Origin: Paraperlucidibaca sp.
GTDB taxonomy: Bacteria > Pseudomonadota > Gammaproteobacteria > Pseudomonadales > Moraxellaceae
Direction of reading: 5' to 3'
DNA: 35,638 nt
NCBI GenBank assembly: GCA_018066805.1
Contig: JAGPVX010000080.1
Span: 1-35,638, forward strand
The position numbers were made by a program, and so were the translations under genes. Shown here piece after piece: positions 12,056 to 20,520 of the stretch (its first letter is position 1; the number at the start of each line of letters is the position of its first letter). A model generated the notes under the pieces. It was not told the origin of the DNA. It saw nothing but the letters and a program-made list of their open reading frames with translations, and did no database searches.

Positions 12056-12273
12056 GCTTTTAAGATCACTAAAGAACGGACTCATAAACAACTATTGATG
12101 TAATCTAACCTATTGTAATTTAACAAAAAAAATGGCTTATCAACAAAATATCAGGACCACTATAAAAACCACTAAAGCTCTTAAAATCTAAAAGAGTATT
12201 TATTTAATGGTTAACAATAAGGAACTGTGCACAACTTTAAAATCACGATCTTTAAGATTGATAAGCAAAGCCG

Positions 12274-12302
12274 TTGACAAAAGCACGGCACTTACCTAAG
12301 AT
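12274..12302 (+). promoter_or_regulatory. Strong sigma70 promoter of rpmH-rnpA-yidD-yidC
   Basis: TTGACA (12274-12279, 6/6) and TAAGAT (12297-12302, 4/6) are separated by exactly 17 bp. The start would be near 12309, giving an rpmH leader of about 40 nt. It reads away from dnaA and serves the ribosomal-protein and membrane-insertion operon. Confidence 0.85.
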
Positions 12303-12349
12303 TCCGCTCCCTTGAGCCCAACTGGGCGAGTTGTTAGCGGAACGCAATC

Positions 12350-12484
12350 ATGAAACGTACTTTCCAACCCAGCACCATCAAGCAAAAACGTACTCACGGC
12401 TTTCGTGCACGTATGGCTACTAAAAACGGTCGCGCCGTTCTAGCTCGTCGCCGTGCAAAAGGTCGTAAGCGCCTAACTGTCTGA
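12350..12484 (+). CDS. rpmH: Ribosomal protein bL34
   Basis: Forty-four residues: [20 protein letters not shown], continuing [20 protein letters not shown] and ending RLTV. It is a highly basic component of the 50S subunit, with the family's normal length and sequence. It is the first gene of the rightward origin-proximal operon and is followed five bases later by rnpA, the usual pairing. Confidence 0.98.
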   Translation: MKRTFQPSTIKQKRTHGFRARMATKNGRAVLARRRAKGRKRLTV

Positions 12485-12489
12485 GAAAT

Positions 12490-12867
12490 GTGAGCACTCA
12501 GCGCTTTACCAGAGACCGACGTCTACTGACACCAGCAGACTTCAAGCACGTCATGGATGGCGCTGAGTTCAAAGCACATCATTCGCACTATATGTTGTTA
12601 GCAAAAGCATCAGCGCATACAACTGATCGCATTGGCTTCATCATCGCGAAGAAAAAAGTCAAACTTGCTGTTAGTCGAAACCGTATAAAGCGATGTGTTC
12701 GCGATACGTTTCGTCTGCAATTGCCAGCAAGTTATGCGCTCGATATAGTTTTTCTTGCCAAAAACGCCTTAGCCGACATTCCCAATGAAACGCTACACAG
12801 TGATTTTGCGAAAAGCCTTCAGCAGCTGCATAACAAAATATCAAAACAGTTAGCCAGTTCATTATGA
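12490..12867 (+). CDS. rnpA: Ribonuclease P protein component
   Basis: The small basic protein subunit of RNase P, which with the M1 RNA removes 5' leaders from pre-tRNAs. 125 residues. The N-terminal [40 protein letters not shown] and the following KRCVRDTFR (RNR motif region) are diagnostic. Initiation is at GTG 12490; an ATG two bases earlier is out of frame. The stop overlaps the yidD start as ATGA, so translation is probably coupled. Confidence 0.96.
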   Translation: MSTQRFTRDRRLLTPADFKHVMDGAEFKAHHSHYMLLAKASAHTTDRIGFIIAKKKVKLAVSRNRIKRCVRDTFRLQLPASYALDIVFLAKNALADIPNETLHSDFAKSLQQLHNKISKQLASSL

Positions 12868-13109
12868 AATGGCTACTGCTGTTGCCTATCCGATTTTATC
12901 GCTATGTAATCAGCCCCATGCTGCCTCCTCGTTGCCGTTACGAACCTACTTGCTCGGCCTATGCCGAACAGGCAATTCGTGAATTTGGTGCAATACAAGG
13001 TGGTTGGCTTGCGATAAAACGAATATCTCGCTGTCATCCCTTCGGTAAACACGGCTATGATCCCGTACCGAGCAAAGTCACCCCTCCTTGTCGTCAACAG
13101 GAACCGTGA
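12864..13109 (+). CDS. yidD: Membrane protein insertion efficiency factor YidD
   Basis: A small inner-membrane-associated protein (81 residues) that assists YidC/Sec-dependent insertion. The N-terminal amphipathic segment [15 protein letters not shown] is followed by [28 protein letters not shown] and YDPVP, the conserved cysteine pattern of the family. The usual GGYDPVP reads HGYDPVP here, a mild change. It overlaps rnpA by four bases and ends two bases before yidC. Confidence 0.95.
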   Translation: MKWLLLLPIRFYRYVISPMLPPRCRYEPTCSAYAEQAIREFGAIQGGWLAIKRISRCHPFGKHGYDPVPSKVTPPCRQQEP

Positions 13110-13111
13110 GT

Positions 13112-14830
13112 ATGGAATTCCGTCGCACACTAATTATGGTGGCACTCGCTGCTGTCACGTATTTCTTATTTCTATCTTGGCAGCAGGACTACGGCACTAA
13201 ACCTAAAGCTGATGAAGTGGTTAGCACAGCGGTTACGGTTGAAGCCGGTGACATGCCAGCAGTGGTAGCGCCCGCAGCAAATTCTGATATCCCTGCAGTT
13301 GCGGTTGCAACAGCAGCGAATGTTAGCAAGCCAGTATTAGTGTCGGACTCTACGACGTCACCGCATGTGCGAGTACTAACGGATGTCTTAGATGTAGATA
13401 TTGACCGTCTGGGTGGTGATGTAACACGCGTATCTTTGCCTAAATACACACAGACTGTGACGGACAAAACACCATTCGTGCTGATGAATCAGTCCAACAA
13501 TCTCACGTATATCGCGCAAAGTGGCTTAGTCGGTGTTGGTAATGGCACTGGCCTACAAGGTTTGGATGATCAAGCCAGTGGCCGACCACTTTATGATGTA
13601 GCGCAAAGCCAATTTACATTGGCTGATGGCCAAGATGCTCTGAAAGTTGTGTTATCGACAACAACAGATGCTGGCGTCAAAGTTGAAAAGGTTTTCACCT
13701 TTACTCGTGGCGACTATCGCATAGGCATTAATTATCACGTTGCTAACACCAGCGATAAGCCTTGGCAGGGCGTTATGTTCGGCCAAATTAAGCGCGATAA
13801 CAGCAAAGATCCAAGTAGTGACAATCACTCATTTGGCATGGTTACCTTTTTGGGTGGCGCTTGGTGGACTGCTGATAAAAACTACAATAAAGAATCGCTC
13901 GATAATTTTGGTAAAGAAGTGATGAGCCAACAAGTCACCGGTGGTTGGGTGGCGATGGTTCAACATTACTTTGTCTCTGCTTGGATACCACCCGCTCAGC
14001 AAATCAACCAAATCAGCACGCGTAAAGGCAATAACGGCGCAGATAACTATATTGGTTTCACGTCGAGTCCTTTACTAGTTGCACCTGGTGGGCAGGGTAG
14101 TGTTGCTGCAGATTTTTATGCTGGTCCGAAAATCCAAGACAAATTGAAAACTTTGTCACCTGGACTTGAGTTGACAGTGGATTACGGTTGGTTGTGGCCA
14201 ATTGCGCAATTCTTGTTTTGGCTGTTGAAATCAATTCATGGTTTCTTAGGCAACTGGGGTTGGTCAATTATCGTCCTGACGATTTTGGTAAAAGCCGCGT
14301 TCTTTAAGCTGTCGGCAACTAGCTATCGTTCCATGGCCAATATGCGTCGTGTCATGCCTGAAATGCAGCGCATGAAAGAACAGTTTGGTGATGATCGCCA
14401 AAAAATGTCGCAAGCCATGATGGCTCTGTACAAAAAAGAGAAGATCAATCCATTGGGCGGTTGTTTGCCAATATTGGTACAAATGCCCGTGTTCATTGCC
14501 CTGTATTGGACATTGATGGAATCGGTTGAGCTACGTCACGCTAGCTGGATCTTGTGGATTCAAGATTTGTCCTTAATGGACCCCTACTTCGTCTTGCCAT
14601 TGCTGATGGGTGTTTCGATGTTCGTCCAGCAACAGCTCAACCCAGCCCCGCAAGATCCTATGCAGGCTAAGGTTATGAAGATAATGCCTGTGGTGTTCAC
14701 CGTATTCTTCCTATGGTTCCCTGCTGGTTTGGTGCTGTATTGGTTGATGAATAACTTGCTGTCGATTACGCAGCAGTGGGTAATCACGCGTAATATCGAA
14801 AAAGCTGCTGCGCAACAAAGCGGGCACTAA
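13112..14830 (+). CDS. yidC: Membrane protein insertase YidC
   Basis: An inner-membrane insertase/foldase of 572 residues that works alone or with SecYEG; F-ATPase subunit c, encoded later in this window, is a classic substrate. It has one N-terminal helix (about 4-21), a large periplasmic beta domain (about 60-345), and the C-terminal insertase core from about 355. Core motifs are GNWGWSIIVLTILVKAAFF, KINPLGGCLPILVQMPVFIA and MPVVFTVFFLWFPAGLVLYW. I chose ATG 13112 (MEFRRTLIMVALAA) rather than an in-frame codon at 13088: it matches the family N-terminus and has AGGA at 13099-13102. Confidence 0.97.
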   Translation: MEFRRTLIMVALAAVTYFLFLSWQQDYGTKPKADEVVSTAVTVEAGDMPAVVAPAANSDIPAVAVATAANVSKPVLVSDSTTSPHVRVLTDVLDVDIDRLGGDVTRVSLPKYTQTVTDKTPFVLMNQSNNLTYIAQSGLVGVGNGTGLQGLDDQASGRPLYDVAQSQFTLADGQDALKVVLSTTTDAGVKVEKVFTFTRGDYRIGINYHVANTSDKPWQGVMFGQIKRDNSKDPSSDNHSFGMVTFLGGAWWTADKNYNKESLDNFGKEVMSQQVTGGWVAMVQHYFVSAWIPPAQQINQISTRKGNNGADNYIGFTSSPLLVAPGGQGSVAADFYAGPKIQDKLKTLSPGLELTVDYGWLWPIAQFLFWLLKSIHGFLGNWGWSIIVLTILVKAAFFKLSATSYRSMANMRRVMPEMQRMKEQFGDDRQKMSQAMMALYKKEKINPLGGCLPILVQMPVFIALYWTLMESVELRHASWILWIQDLSLMDPYFVLPLLMGVSMFVQQQLNPAPQDPMQAKVMKIMPVVFTVFFLWFPAGLVLYWLMNNLLSITQQWVITRNIEKAAAQQSGH

Positions 14831-14836
14831 GCTCCA

Positions 14837-16216
14837 ATGGCGCTGATCACTGACACGATCGCCGCCATTGCCACGCCACCCGGTCGCGGTGGCGTTGGCA
14901 TTATTCGATTGTCTGGGCCAAATGCCGAACGCATAGGTCGAGAAATCGCAAATCATGCAATGCCAAAAGCCTTACCACCACGGCATGCTCTGTTCACTTC
15001 GTTTTATGACAGCCAAGCTCAGGTTTTAGACGAAGGCTTGCTGCTGTATTTTCAAGCTCCGCACTCCTTTACCGGCGAGCATGTCGTTGAGCTTCAAGGC
15101 CATGGTGGCCCCATTGTTTTAGGCATGTTATTGCAAGAAGCGATACGTCGCGGTGCTCGCATGGCAAGGCCAGGCGAGTTTTCTGAGCGCGCTTTTCTCA
15201 ACGATAAATTAGACTTAGCGCAAGCTGAAGCAATTGCTGATCTCATTGAAGCTGGTTCTGAATCTGCTGCACGCGCTGCCGTTCATACACTTCAGGGTGC
15301 ATTTTCGCAGAAGGTAGATGAACTTTTAGAATCACTGATTTACTTACGCCTGTTCATTGAAGCGGCAATTGATTTCCCTGAAGAGGAAATCGATTTTCTT
15401 GCTGATGGCCAACTTGAAGCCAAACTCGAAGCCGTACTTGCACAAATAGATCAAGTTTTATATCAAGCAAAACAAGGCGTTATTCAAAGCGATGGCATGC
15501 GAGTTGTTATTGCTGGATTGCCAAATGCCGGCAAATCCAGCCTGCTGAACGCATTAGCAGGGCATGACGCCGCTATTGTTACCGATGTAGCAGGTACAAC
15601 CCGAGATGTCTTGCGCGAACAAATTCAAATCGATGGCATGCCATTACACATAATTGATACCGCAGGCCTACGCGACAGCTCTGATGCGATCGAGCAAGAA
15701 GGCATCCGCCGCGCTAAGCGTGAAGTGGATGCAGCAGATGCAGTGATGTGGGTTTGGGATAGCCAATACCCAAGTGCAGAAATTGAAAAGGCAATCTTTC
15801 AGCAATTTGCACAATGCCCGAAGCAGCTGTTTATTGTGCTCAACAAATGCGATTTATCTAAGAAAGCATTAGGCCTTGGCGAGCTTAGCTGCGCTAACCA
15901 ACAACTTAAAACCATCGCATTATCGGCAGCTAATCATAATGGCCTAGAGCCACTAAGAGAGCATTTGAAATCGCTGATGGGTTACCAGCCGCTAGGTTCT
16001 GGTCATTTTTCAGCACGCCAACGGCATGTAGATGCTTTGGTAAGAGCTAAAGATCATTGTCAGCAAGCAAAAAATGTATTGTTGAGTCATAGAGCTGGAG
16101 AGTTAGCCGCAGAAGATTTACGGTTAGCACAGAACAGTTTGTCTGAAATTACGGGCAGTTTTACGGCAGATGACTTGTTAGGGCGTATATTCTCGTCATT
16201 CTGCATAGGTAAGTAA
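14837..16216 (+). CDS. mnmE: tRNA modification GTPase MnmE
   Basis: A GTPase that, with MnmG, installs the (carboxymethyl)aminomethyl group at U34 of certain tRNAs. 459 residues. The N-terminal folate-binding domain begins TIAAIATPPGRGGVGIIRLS. The G domain has G1 GLPNAGKS (227-234), VAGTTRD, DTAGLRD and NKCD. The C-terminus ends CIGK, with the cysteine needed for modification. It lies six bases after yidC. Its partner mnmG normally follows directly but here is 6.4 kb away, separated by the cytochrome operon. Confidence 0.97.
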   Translation: MALITDTIAAIATPPGRGGVGIIRLSGPNAERIGREIANHAMPKALPPRHALFTSFYDSQAQVLDEGLLLYFQAPHSFTGEHVVELQGHGGPIVLGMLLQEAIRRGARMARPGEFSERAFLNDKLDLAQAEAIADLIEAGSESAARAAVHTLQGAFSQKVDELLESLIYLRLFIEAAIDFPEEEIDFLADGQLEAKLEAVLAQIDQVLYQAKQGVIQSDGMRVVIAGLPNAGKSSLLNALAGHDAAIVTDVAGTTRDVLREQIQIDGMPLHIIDTAGLRDSSDAIEQEGIRRAKREVDAADAVMWVWDSQYPSAEIEKAIFQQFAQCPKQLFIVLNKCDLSKKALGLGELSCANQQLKTIALSAANHNGLEPLREHLKSLMGYQPLGSGHFSARQRHVDALVRAKDHCQQAKNVLLSHRAGELAAEDLRLAQNSLSEITGSFTADDLLGRIFSSFCIGK

Positions 16217-16239
16217 GTTAAAACAAAATAGAACAATAA

Positions 16240-16268
16240 TTGACCACCAGATTAATTGGTACTATAGT
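16240..16268 (+). promoter_or_regulatory. Sigma70 promoter of the cytochrome operon
   Basis: TTGACC (16240-16245) and TATAGT (16263-16268) match consensus at 5/6 each with the optimal 17-bp spacing. Transcription would start near 16275, about 50 nt before the first gene. The -10 box is embedded in a perfect palindrome, listed separately. Confidence 0.8.
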
Positions 16269-16273
16269 ACCAA
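16256..16273. promoter_or_regulatory. 18-bp palindromic operator over the -10 box
   Basis: TTGGTACTATAGTACCAA is a perfect 18-bp palindrome whose centre falls within the -10 hexamer. Outside it, CAGA (16249-16252) and TCTG (16274-16277) extend the dyad after a four-base offset on the left. A dimeric repressor bound here would block RNA polymerase. The TTGGT...ACCAA half-sites resemble those of some GntR-family sites, but no regulator gene is in the window and the assignment is speculative. Confidence 0.7.
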
Positions 16274-16326
16274 TCTGAAGTGGCCTTAGGGCATGTATTA
16301 ATAAACATGGCTCGCCTGGAGTAAGC

Positions 16327-18780
16327 ATGAAAAAAAATAAAGTAGGACTAGCCGCACTTGTTGGTGTTGGAGCATTTGCGCTTTACACCGTAGCAACCTT
16401 GCCGCCAGCACCACCCGCAGTACCACCTGTCCCCAGTGTTATTCCAGTACCTAATGTGCCTGAGCTAACGGCTTACGATATGCCGACAGGTCATGTAACC
16501 GTTAGCAACGAGCCGTATCAATCTACCTATCGAAGCGTTTCGCTCAGCGATTTAGCAGATCGAAATCTTACTACTGGTGTCTACGCCGGCACTCCTTATT
16601 GGAAGCAGCGTGAGCAATGGTTTAAAGATCATTACTACGACACGCTTGCAGCACGCAAAGTTTGGGCGCCAGGAACAAGCCCTGAGACACATAAACGCGG
16701 CGACAAAGTCACTTGGAAATCTGAACCTATTCCTCAATATGTGCCGCCACCCTGCGATCAGCCGCAACCAACTGGCTATGACGCTGAAGGTTGCCGTTAT
16801 GTAAATCAATTATTTACAGATGTCGCAGCGACAGATCCAGCGAAAGCGCAAGAAATGCGCGATCAAGCTCGCCGTGGCCGCGACGTTTGGTACAAAGGCA
16901 CGTTTGGCAACCAGGATGAAAACTACCTGCTGCAATCACGTGTCGTTGGCAAAGATCATATGAACTACCCATGGCTCGACACGCGCACGCGATCTGAGCG
17001 TTTCACTAAATGGGGTTTAATTAATGATCCAGATTGTAGTGAAGGCGATGCCAGCACAAACTGGTATGACAAGTGCCAAGATCCGCACTCATCTGGCGTT
17101 TTAGGCTACCGCAAATACTATGCCGACCCCATTAAAGACAAAGATGGCAAGGTAGTTTACAACCCGCAAACAGCGGCTTATAGCAAAGATGAAATAGCTA
17201 AAAACAAGCGCTTCATTATTGGCCATCCTTGCGTTCAGTGTCACGTAGGCTTTGACCCAACGAATCCGCCAGAAAATCCTAATGAACCAACATGGACCAA
17301 CTTAACGGCGACAATTGGCAACCAACATATTGTCCAGCCTGATGCATTTTTCCTAGGGGCCCCAGAAAGCAGCCCAGCGCGTCAGGTCTTAAAAGGTGGT
17401 CGTTTAGGCACTATCGATACTTCGTTGGTGGCATCGGATTGGATGAATAACCCCGGCACACAAAACAACATCATGGACTTCCATAACAAGCGAATTTTCT
17501 CGCATGAAATGAAAGACCCAGTCACTGGGAAAATCAGCACAGCAAATACGCGCCATGTTTTGAAAGGTGCTGAAGATAGCGTTGGTGAGCATCTCGCGCT
17601 GATTCGTGTTTACGTCAATATCGGCATGTGTACCGAGGAGTGCTGGACGCCAAACTTTGCTTATCCTGGCAGGATGATTGGTCGCGGCACCGAGCAAAGC
17701 CCACTGCGCATCATGCAATGTGCGGCTGAGTGCGATCCATGGAACTATGCCGATGCCAAAATGGATGACCTCGCGGCGTTTTTGATCACCGGCGGTCCAA
17801 CCTACTTAATGGCATCGAAAGACAAAGATGGCAAAGCTGGTACTGATTTTATTGATACAAAAGTCGTGCCTAAAGGCCGCGAAGTGTTCGCGCAAGAATG
17901 CGCAACTTGTCACAGCACGAAAATGGCGCCTGCCAATATTCGTAACGACAAAATCGCTTTAGGCAAATTCTATGAGGGCCATGTTTTCGGCAAAGAAGAC
18001 TACTGGACCACGGAATACAGCGAAGCTGAGCGTAACGATCCAAAGTTCATTGCACGCTACTTAAGCAAAGATGCTGCTGGAAAATTACGCCCAAATCAGT
18101 TCGCTGAGAAAGGCGTGTTTGGGCAGGATTGGTTAGGTAATGATGAGCGCACGCCATTCAATATCATTGGCACTAACTTCTGCCGCGCGCTGCACGATAA
18201 CCATAACAAGGGCCATATTTGGGAAGAGTTCTCTTCTGAGACCTACAAAAATAGCCCTTCACCCGGCAGTGTGCCGCGTGTTCTCAATCGCATGATTCCG
18301 TTTATTGGCGGCATGAAAGTGGGCGAGAAAAAAGTTGAAGGCGGCCCCGGCTATCTGCGCAACATTTCACTATTGTCGGTCTGGGCTACGGCGCCATTCA
18401 TGCACAATAATGCGATTGGCGAAGTGACTTATTTGGCCGATGGTTCACCAGACTTCACGGTTGCGGGGCGCATCAAGCAATTCGAAAACTCGTTTGCCGA
18501 GCTGATGACCTCTGACAATCCAAAAGATGAAAAACATCGCCCACAAAAAATTTCGCTAACCACGGAAGATACAAAAATTACGGCACGTGAAGACATGCAA
18601 GGCTTGTTAAAAATCCCCGTGAAGAAGGGCACACCGGTAGCGAATATCGCCTCGGTTAACCCACACAGTCCTTTGTTTATGGGTTGTGGCGACATCGTGG
18701 AAAATAACGGCCACCAATTTGGTGTCGACCTGAGCAAAGAAGATAAGTACGCACTACGTGAGTTCTTAAAGCTGATGTGA
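16327..18780 (+). CDS. Large diheme cytochrome c of the MauG/CCP-like superfamily
   Basis: An 817-residue protein with an N-terminal membrane anchor or uncleaved signal (about 6-25), a Pro/Val-rich linker (26-46) and a large exported domain. Two c-type heme sites are visible: CVQCH (302-306) and CATCH (525-529). The motif NISLLSVWATAPFMHNNAIG near 680-698 resembles the C-terminal part of diheme peroxidase/oxygenase proteins, and His693 could be a distal heme ligand. The 223-residue spacing between heme sites is longer than I recall for classical cytochrome c peroxidases and nearer to RoxA-type oxygenases. From memory, CVQCHVGFDPTNPP, WGLINDPDC and DWLGNDERTP recur in large uncharacterised proteobacterial cytochromes. 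Paired cysteines (MCTEEC, QCAAEC) suggest disulfides. GGAG precedes the ATG. First gene of a five-gene operon; the reaction is unknown. Confidence 0.85.
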   Translation: MKKNKVGLAALVGVGAFALYTVATLPPAPPAVPPVPSVIPVPNVPELTAYDMPTGHVTVSNEPYQSTYRSVSLSDLADRNLTTGVYAGTPYWKQREQWFKDHYYDTLAARKVWAPGTSPETHKRGDKVTWKSEPIPQYVPPPCDQPQPTGYDAEGCRYVNQLFTDVAATDPAKAQEMRDQARRGRDVWYKGTFGNQDENYLLQSRVVGKDHMNYPWLDTRTRSERFTKWGLINDPDCSEGDASTNWYDKCQDPHSSGVLGYRKYYADPIKDKDGKVVYNPQTAAYSKDEIAKNKRFIIGHPCVQCHVGFDPTNPPENPNEPTWTNLTATIGNQHIVQPDAFFLGAPESSPARQVLKGGRLGTIDTSLVASDWMNNPGTQNNIMDFHNKRIFSHEMKDPVTGKISTANTRHVLKGAEDSVGEHLALIRVYVNIGMCTEECWTPNFAYPGRMIGRGTEQSPLRIMQCAAECDPWNYADAKMDDLAAFLITGGPTYLMASKDKDGKAGTDFIDTKVVPKGREVFAQECATCHSTKMAPANIRNDKIALGKFYEGHVFGKEDYWTTEYSEAERNDPKFIARYLSKDAAGKLRPNQFAEKGVFGQDWLGNDERTPFNIIGTNFCRALHDNHNKGHIWEEFSSETYKNSPSPGSVPRVLNRMIPFIGGMKVGEKKVEGGPGYLRNISLLSVWATAPFMHNNAIGEVTYLADGSPDFTVAGRIKQFENSFAELMTSDNPKDEKHRPQKISLTTEDTKITAREDMQGLLKIPVKKGTPVANIASVNPHSPLFMGCGDIVENNGHQFGVDLSKEDKYALREFLKLM

Positions 18781-18787
18781 GGTTGTT

Positions 18788-20488
18788 ATGAAGCGCGTGT
18801 GGCGATGGATTGGCCTATTGGTTGTAGTAGCCGGCGGTTTATTCTGGCTGCTACAGCCAAAAAACGACGCCAATATCGCTGAGCTGGTGCACAGTACAAA
18901 AGCACCAGCGGGGTCGGTATCGACGAAAGTTATCCCGCAAACGGATTTGCCACCGGAAGGCACGCGCTCGCTTTTTGACCATATCATTGCGCAAAATGAT
19001 GGCCTGCCATATCCCTATGACAAGCTAGTAAAGCTAATTCAGGATCAGAATCCGAACGGTGAAATGCCGATCAATATTCTGATTCCTGATGGCCGATCCT
19101 TGCTTAAGGGCTTGGCCGACTACAAGCATCCACGCTCGCTTATTGCAGCAGACTTTGAGCAGAAAAATAAAGCTGGTGGCTTAGGGCTACGCCCACGCGG
19201 CCAGCTTTTTATGGGCTTTGTTGAAAATGCGCGTGAAATTGAAGTCTTAAGCTATAACGAAGCAGCGGGGCGCTTCGAGTTTCAGCTCGTGCAAAATTAC
19301 TGCGCTGGCTGCGTGCCGCGCATTGTCTATGCGCAGCGCGCTATCTGCACCACATGTCACCAAGGCGCTGGGCCAATATTTCCGCAACGGCCGTGGAATG
19401 AAACTAATGCTCAGCCCGATACTGCTGAAGCCATCCGCATTGCACGAGGCGGGGCTGAAAAATACTTATCATTGCCAATAAGCAATGTCCTAGCATCACC
19501 AGATCGCTTCGACCAACTCACCGATGAAGGCAACTTTATCAACGTGACCCAGCGAATTTGGCTCGATGGTTGCGGCTTAAACGGTAATGAGTGCCGGCGC
19601 ACATTACTGAAACTGGCTCTGTTATATCGCGATAGCCCAGGTAGTTTCGATCCTGAGCAGCCTTTAGCTAAGCAGCTGCAAAAGCTGCAAGCGGTGAACT
19701 ATCCCAAGCAAGGCATTGCCGTGCCGGAGTCAGATATTTTCAATCGCGACCCATTGGGTGAGCGCCGTGGCTTCAAAGGCTGGTGGCATAAGCTCACGTC
19801 GCGCGACATTAAATTGGGCGAGGGCGCGATGAATAATGAAGATTTAGATGCCTTTGATCGCCTACCAAAGCTTCAAGCTCGCCTCGATCCATTAAGTCAG
19901 CGCCCGCCAAAGCAAACATTGAGCGCGAATGATATTGATGGTGTTTATGGCGTAGCTGTACTGTTTAGCAGCAGCGATATCGATCAGCTGAGTGAAGCAG
20001 TGAACTATCAACCATCAGCGTATTTGGCAAAAGTAGATGCGCTTCCTAATGAAGTTTTTGTCGCTAAGCCGGTCAGCCGGGTGGCGCTGATGCGCGCACT
20101 ATTGGGTCAGGATACTAATTATTGCTGTTTATCGACAAAAGAAATGTCACCACCGCAAGCTTCAGGCGTGCCTCCTTTGAAAGTCAAAAAACACGCTATT
20201 TTGAAAGACTTTGAAGATCATTGCTTTGCCTGTCATCGCGGCAACCCATCGAAACGCTTAAATTTCATGGGCGGTGCGGATGAAGATGCCGTATTAGCGA
20301 GCATTAAAGATAAGTCAGAAATTCGCGACGCCCTAGACTGGGAGCGTTACACCGGCACAGAAAAGGCCAATAAACTCATGCCGCCGCGCGACTCTATTCA
20401 ATACGAAGAACTAATCGATGCTGGTAAGTCGGGGCAAGATGCGTTGAAGCGAATGCGAGAAGCCGTGCCTAGCCTCTTTGGATTTTAA
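18788..20488 (+). CDS. Membrane-anchored diheme c-type protein, unknown family
   Basis: 566 residues with one N-terminal anchor (about 6-22, WIGLLVVVAGGLFWLL) and a periplasmic domain. Two heme c motifs lie far apart: CTTCH (187-191), within AICTTCHQGAGPIFPQRPWN, and CFACH (479-483), within DHCFACHRGNPSKRLNFMGG. Further cysteines (CAGC near 171, CGLNGNEC, CC) may form disulfides. The segment CHQ-G-GPIFP--PW-ET recalls uncharacterised cytochrome-like proteins, from memory only. The C-terminal LMPPRDS is a frequent monoheme-cytochrome ending where Met could be an axial ligand. The SD GAGG overlaps the stop of the preceding gene, leaving seven bases between them, so translation is coupled. It may be the electron donor, acceptor or structural partner of the 817-aa protein. 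Confidence 0.75.
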   Translation: MKRVWRWIGLLVVVAGGLFWLLQPKNDANIAELVHSTKAPAGSVSTKVIPQTDLPPEGTRSLFDHIIAQNDGLPYPYDKLVKLIQDQNPNGEMPINILIPDGRSLLKGLADYKHPRSLIAADFEQKNKAGGLGLRPRGQLFMGFVENAREIEVLSYNEAAGRFEFQLVQNYCAGCVPRIVYAQRAICTTCHQGAGPIFPQRPWNETNAQPDTAEAIRIARGGAEKYLSLPISNVLASPDRFDQLTDEGNFINVTQRIWLDGCGLNGNECRRTLLKLALLYRDSPGSFDPEQPLAKQLQKLQAVNYPKQGIAVPESDIFNRDPLGERRGFKGWWHKLTSRDIKLGEGAMNNEDLDAFDRLPKLQARLDPLSQRPPKQTLSANDIDGVYGVAVLFSSSDIDQLSEAVNYQPSAYLAKVDALPNEVFVAKPVSRVALMRALLGQDTNYCCLSTKEMSPPQASGVPPLKVKKHAILKDFEDHCFACHRGNPSKRLNFMGGADEDAVLASIKDKSEIRDALDWERYTGTEKANKLMPPRDSIQYEELIDAGKSGQDALKRMREAVPSLFGF

Positions 20489-20492
20489 CCAG

Positions 20493-20512
20493 CACCAGCT
20501 TTAACGCTGGTG
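20493..20512 (+). repeat. Hairpin touching the ribosome site of the monoheme gene
   Basis: CACCAGC (20493-20499) and GCTGGTG (20506-20512) form a perfect 7-bp stem with loop TTTAAC. The second arm runs into the Shine-Dalgarno sequence GGTGGAG of the next gene (ATG 20521). It could modulate translation of the monoheme protein or protect the upstream message. Confidence 0.6.
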
Positions 20513-20520
20513 GAGTAAAA

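Larger units (their letters stand above)
11885..12349. other. oriC: Probable chromosomal replication origin, dnaA-rpmH intergenic region
   Basis: No gene fits in this 465-bp stretch. It holds two exact DnaA boxes TTATCCACA (11945-11953, 12037-12045) and near-matches TCATCCACA (12047-12055), TTATCAACA (12137-12145), TTGTCCACA (11890-11898) and, on the reverse strand, TTGTGCACA (12226-12234). The segment about 12075-12220 is very AT-rich with A-runs and is the likely unwinding element. GATC occurs only at about 12064 and 12246. In Pseudomonas-type chromosomes oriC lies between dnaA and rpmH, as here. The extent is approximate, and a strand-skew plot would test it. Confidence 0.85.

Noticed and set aside
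13088-13111. N-terminal extension of yidC to 13088
   Set aside because: It would overlap yidD and disturb the usual MEFRRTL-type start; ATG 13112 has its own SD.
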